A DNA stretch of 64,000 nucleotides from Erodium maritimum (taxonomy: Eukaryota; Streptophyta; Magnoliopsida; Geraniales; Geraniaceae), in contig OY997594.1 in the NCBI GenBank assembly GCA_963921825.1, positions 56,095,675-56,159,674 of the forward strand, written 5' to 3'. The translations under genes and the position numbers were made by a program. Under the pieces are notes generated by a model that ran no database searches, was not told the origin of the DNA, and worked only from the letters and a program-made list of their open reading frames with translations. Shown piece after piece: positions 61,505-64,000 of this stretch. The stretch's first letter is position 1. Every line of letters starts with the position of its first letter.

Positions 61505-63165
61505 ACCCCTTCTCGTTTACTGTTGTACAGGTTTCCTTACTGATTAGTACCTAGAGGTGGTCTCAAGGCTCGAGAGCTCCTTGGGATTTGGGGACTTGTG
61601 TTAGGGACGTATTGGTTGTTTAGTTAACTTTGTTGTTATTTGTTAAACAGAGATGTGACTCTTGATTTGAGTTTTATTAAGTTTTCTACTGTTTCGCATT
61701 ATTAATTCCTTTTTAATTGTTATTTATTCTTTATATTTAGTTCACGTCTCAAGTCCGGTCAAAACCGGATTTGGGGCGTGACATCATCGGAGTCGGTTCG
61801 GAATGCTCTGGCGACTTTTGGAGGGGTGATTGTAGTGAATATCGTTAAGAGACCTAATCGAAAAGGTCGTTTCTTTGGCTTTGCTGAATTTTCATCTACG
61901 AAGTCGGCGTCGTAGGCAATTGAAGCTCTCAACGGGTTCAACTTTAAAGGCCATTTGCTAATGCTTGCGTTAGCTCGCTCGGCTAGAACTGTAGTTTTCG
62001 CCTCGCCAGAGTTAGAAGGAAAGCGGACTTCTGATAATCCGATCATATATGTTCCCTTGATCCCCGCTCCCGTGATCCCCGCTCCCGTGATCCCCGTTGT
62101 TTCGAATTGCTTCCCCGTTTTGGATGAGATTCGAGAATTAAGAGATCATGATATGCGGTAAGTATCAGGCTCTTATACGCGTGGGGAAGAAGACAAGCTG
62201 TGTGGGTCGGTTTCGCCAAAGGCTAGCCCAGCTAGGCCTGAGTCTGGGCCAGCTTGTGGTCTGGGCTCTTCTACAGACCAGGATTTTAGGCCTTGCATTA
62301 GGCCTGGATCTGTTAGTGGTCCCAGTAGTGTGGTGGTGCCCATCTCTAATTCAACAGGTCATTCCATATCATCTTGTGCTCCTACCGGGGACCATCATAG
62401 TAGTCCGTGGAAGGAGGCGCTTCTAAATTCGATTCAAAGCAATATCATTGTACAACCAAAGAGACGTGGTCGTCCAAAGAAGGGACCATCAAAGGGGACT
62501 GTCCCTCCAACTGTTGTGTATCGGACAAGAGCTAAAACTTTTGTTGGAGGCAACTCGGGAAGTTTTGTCGTTGATATTGCGAAGAATGACAGCTCGGGTA
62601 GGTGGAGCTTTTTCAAGAGAGTTGGCAAAAAGATTGACCTTGTCTCTTTTGCACTCGAATAGTCCAATTCTTTAGATGTCCCGCAACGTCGTGAGGAGGA
62701 AGTCGAGGATAGTGAAGGCGAGGTATACCCTGATCCGTATACAAGGGAACTATATCTCCTATTTCGGTGTCCAATCGTTTTTATTGTTTGAACCCGGGTA
62801 GGACGCAGGCGATAAGGGGGGCAGTGTACTTTCCTTTGTTGTTTTCCTGCTTTGGTTTTTGTTTTGTTTTGCTCCTGGTAGTTGTTATGGTCTGAGGAAA
62901 ATGTCCTTTTTAAGGATCGTTTTCTTGCATTGTTTTACTATCTTGTAGAACAATTGCTTAATAAAATTTCGCTTATAAGAAAAACGATTTGAAACGGTAA
63001 CATTTTTTTAATTAAATTAAATCAAAATTTTAACCCTAAAAATATATTTTCCCCATCTACAAATATCCTCCACCCCATTCATCAAACCACCAACATTTTC
63101 TCCTCGTTCTTCGACTTTCTCTCTTAAAATCCGCCTCCCACAAGTAGTAGGTTTGTTCGAGTTAT

Positions 63166-63636
63166 GGACGAGTACGAAGCCAATATTCGTGTAATGGGGG
63201 AATGAATCGGGAACAGAGCTGAGAGAGCGATACAAAGAGCAATGCCAAGGATCGACGCAATAAGGTGAAGGCTCAAAAATAGGGAACCTTCCCGAAGAGA
63301 GATTAACAGAGGTCGTGCTGAAGGCCACGAACGTCTAACGAATGGTTATTTTGTCGAGAAACCCACCTTTGGGCCTAAGATGTTTAGGCATCGATTTTGT
63401 ATGAGCTGACCACTTTTTCTTCGAGTGATAGAAAAAGTAGTAGAGCATGACAATTACTTCGTTTAGAAGCGGGACGGTGCAGGACACATGGGGTTATTAA
63501 CGCCCCAAAAATACACCGCCGCGATATGAATGCTAGCGTACGGGTGCTCGACCGTTTCGTTAGACGAATCCCTACTAGTTAGGATAAATACCATACTCGA
63601 ATGTGTACGCCAATTTTACAAGGCCATTTTGTTATG
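63166..63636 (+). pseudogene. HARBI1-like PIF/Harbinger transposase, N-terminal fragment
   Basis: From the ATG at 63166 the plus strand reads, with frame breaks and stops, EGHERLTNGYFVEKPTFGPK, then FLRVIEKVVEHDNYFV, then GLLTPQKYTAAI and ESLLVRINTILECVRQFY. This order is the helix-turn-helix half of plant Harbinger transposases. The DDE catalytic half is missing, and repeats begin at 63637. It is a dead fragment and cannot supply transposase for the ORF1-only Harbinger elements nearby. Confidence 0.78.
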
Positions 63637-64000
63637 ATAGGTTGCAAACTATTTCGATGGATTTATAGACTATTTTCTTAAGATTTACAAATTAGGTTCT
63701 TAGGATTTACACACCATTGTTTTAGATATACTTCAGATTATTGAGATATGTTCCCAAACACTTTCGTACAATTTACAAATCATGCTTTTAGGATAGTTTC
63801 CCCACTATTTTGATAGATTCAGAAACCATTTTCTTAGGATTTAGGAAACAATTGTTCATGATAGTTTCCAAACTATTACGATGAATTTTAAAACCATTTT
63901 CATAGGGTTTATAACCATATTCATATGAATTACAAACAATTTTATTCAGATAGTTTCCAACCCACTTTTTTAGGATAGTTTCCAAAATATTTCGATGGAA
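63637..64000. repeat. Degenerate tandem-like repeat
   Basis: The phrase GATAGTTTCCAAACTATTTC or a close variant followed by GATG recurs at about 63636, 63792, 63860, 63948 and 63975, mixed with TTAGGATTTA and CCATTTTCTTA words. The spacing is irregular. It runs past the window end. Confidence 0.65.

Larger units (their letters stand above)
58950..61783 (+). mobile_element. Solo LTR E, gypsy-type family (2834 bp)
   Basis: TGTAAGAACCAC to GGGGCGTGACA with a perfect TCATC duplication (58945-58949 and 61784-61788). It has the palindrome cluster, a 67-bp minisatellite and the hairpin. It splits the RRM of LINE copy B. Confidence 0.92.
58598..62662 (+). pseudogene. LINE ORF1 with RRM and AT-hook, interrupted and frameshifted
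   Basis: The N-terminal part (58616-58949) is basic then Ser-rich. The RRM starts just before the LTR (LYNLPWDTSS, one frame over from the N-terminal part) and continues after it with RNP1 KGRFFGFAEF at 61862-61891. A TAG follows at about 61913 and a TAA at 62161. The C-terminal part at 62330-62662 has SSPWKEALL, an AT-hook-like PKRRGRPKKG and GSFVVDIA, matching copy A in order. The junction across the LTR is precise once one TCATC is discounted. Expected role, from plant RRM-type LINE ORF1s, is binding of element RNA. Confidence 0.82.
58550..62990 (+). mobile_element. ORF1-only LINE (copy B), RRM type, split by solo LTR E
   Basis: ORF1 sequence on both sides of the LTR (58550-58949 and 61789-62661) is followed by a T-rich 3' region with the LINE-like tail AATAAAATTTCGCTTATAAG at about 62960-62980. 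As in copy A there is no endonuclease or reverse transcriptase. The 3' end (CTTAATAAAATTTCGCTTAT) closely matches that of copy A. The 5' limit is uncertain and no target duplication was found. Confidence 0.75.

Overview
This is a nuclear chromosome segment of a flowering plant, most likely a eudicot. It holds two complete intron-containing host genes and one nuclear tRNA gene, set in a dense, nested field of transposable elements. The evidence for a plant is the plastid-targeted sugar-phosphate translocator, the plant-type GH1 beta-glucosidase, plant-lineage Ty1/copia and Ty3/gypsy-type LTRs primed by initiator-Met tRNA, RRM- and CCHC-type plant LINE ORF1s, and PIF/Harbinger elements with Myb/trihelix-like ORF1 proteins.

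Layout. 1-7079: minus-strand Ty1/copia element with 1.69-kb LTRs (BARE/Angela-like), left end outside the window, genes decayed. 7080-10672: 3' end of a LINE ORF2 (RNase H) split by a 3.1-kb solo LTR. 11010-16425 (minus): a 12-exon, 513-aa beta-glucosidase with a foldback DNA element in intron 4. 16640-20890: a decayed LINE ORF2. 21113-25116: two PIF/Harbinger fragments, head to head, each with an ORF1-type gene. 25801-33369: an ORF1-only LINE with a perfect 13-bp target duplication, itself split by a copia solo LTR and by a 3.9-kb gypsy-type remnant. 33684-33763: tRNA-Leu(AAG). 34337-36907 (minus): a 5-exon, 393-aa glucose-6-phosphate/phosphate translocator. 37246-41734: a Harbinger ORF1 remnant, then another ORF1-only LINE split by a solo LTR. 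41950-43320: LINE-like remnant. 43364-48430: nearly intact copia element with 215-bp LTRs and one in-frame stop. 48431-51140: an orphan exon-like block, a foldback element and a minus-strand non-LTR remnant. 51385-55620: minus-strand non-LTR remnant split by a solo LTR. 55800-57560: LINE ORF1 of the zinc-knuckle type. 58550-62990: third RRM-type or related ORF1-only LINE, split by a solo LTR. 63166-64000: HARBI1-like transposase fragment and degenerate repeats.

The most interesting pattern is a set of short LINE derivatives that keep ORF1 (RRM plus basic/AT-hook region) and a LINE-like 3' end but no ORF2. One gypsy-type LTR family has inserted five times here, each time into non-LTR sequence and four times with perfect 5-bp duplications. 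All five LTR copies keep a short hairpin with a GNRA-type loop in otherwise divergent sequence. The host genes show no functional link to each other beyond carbohydrate metabolism.
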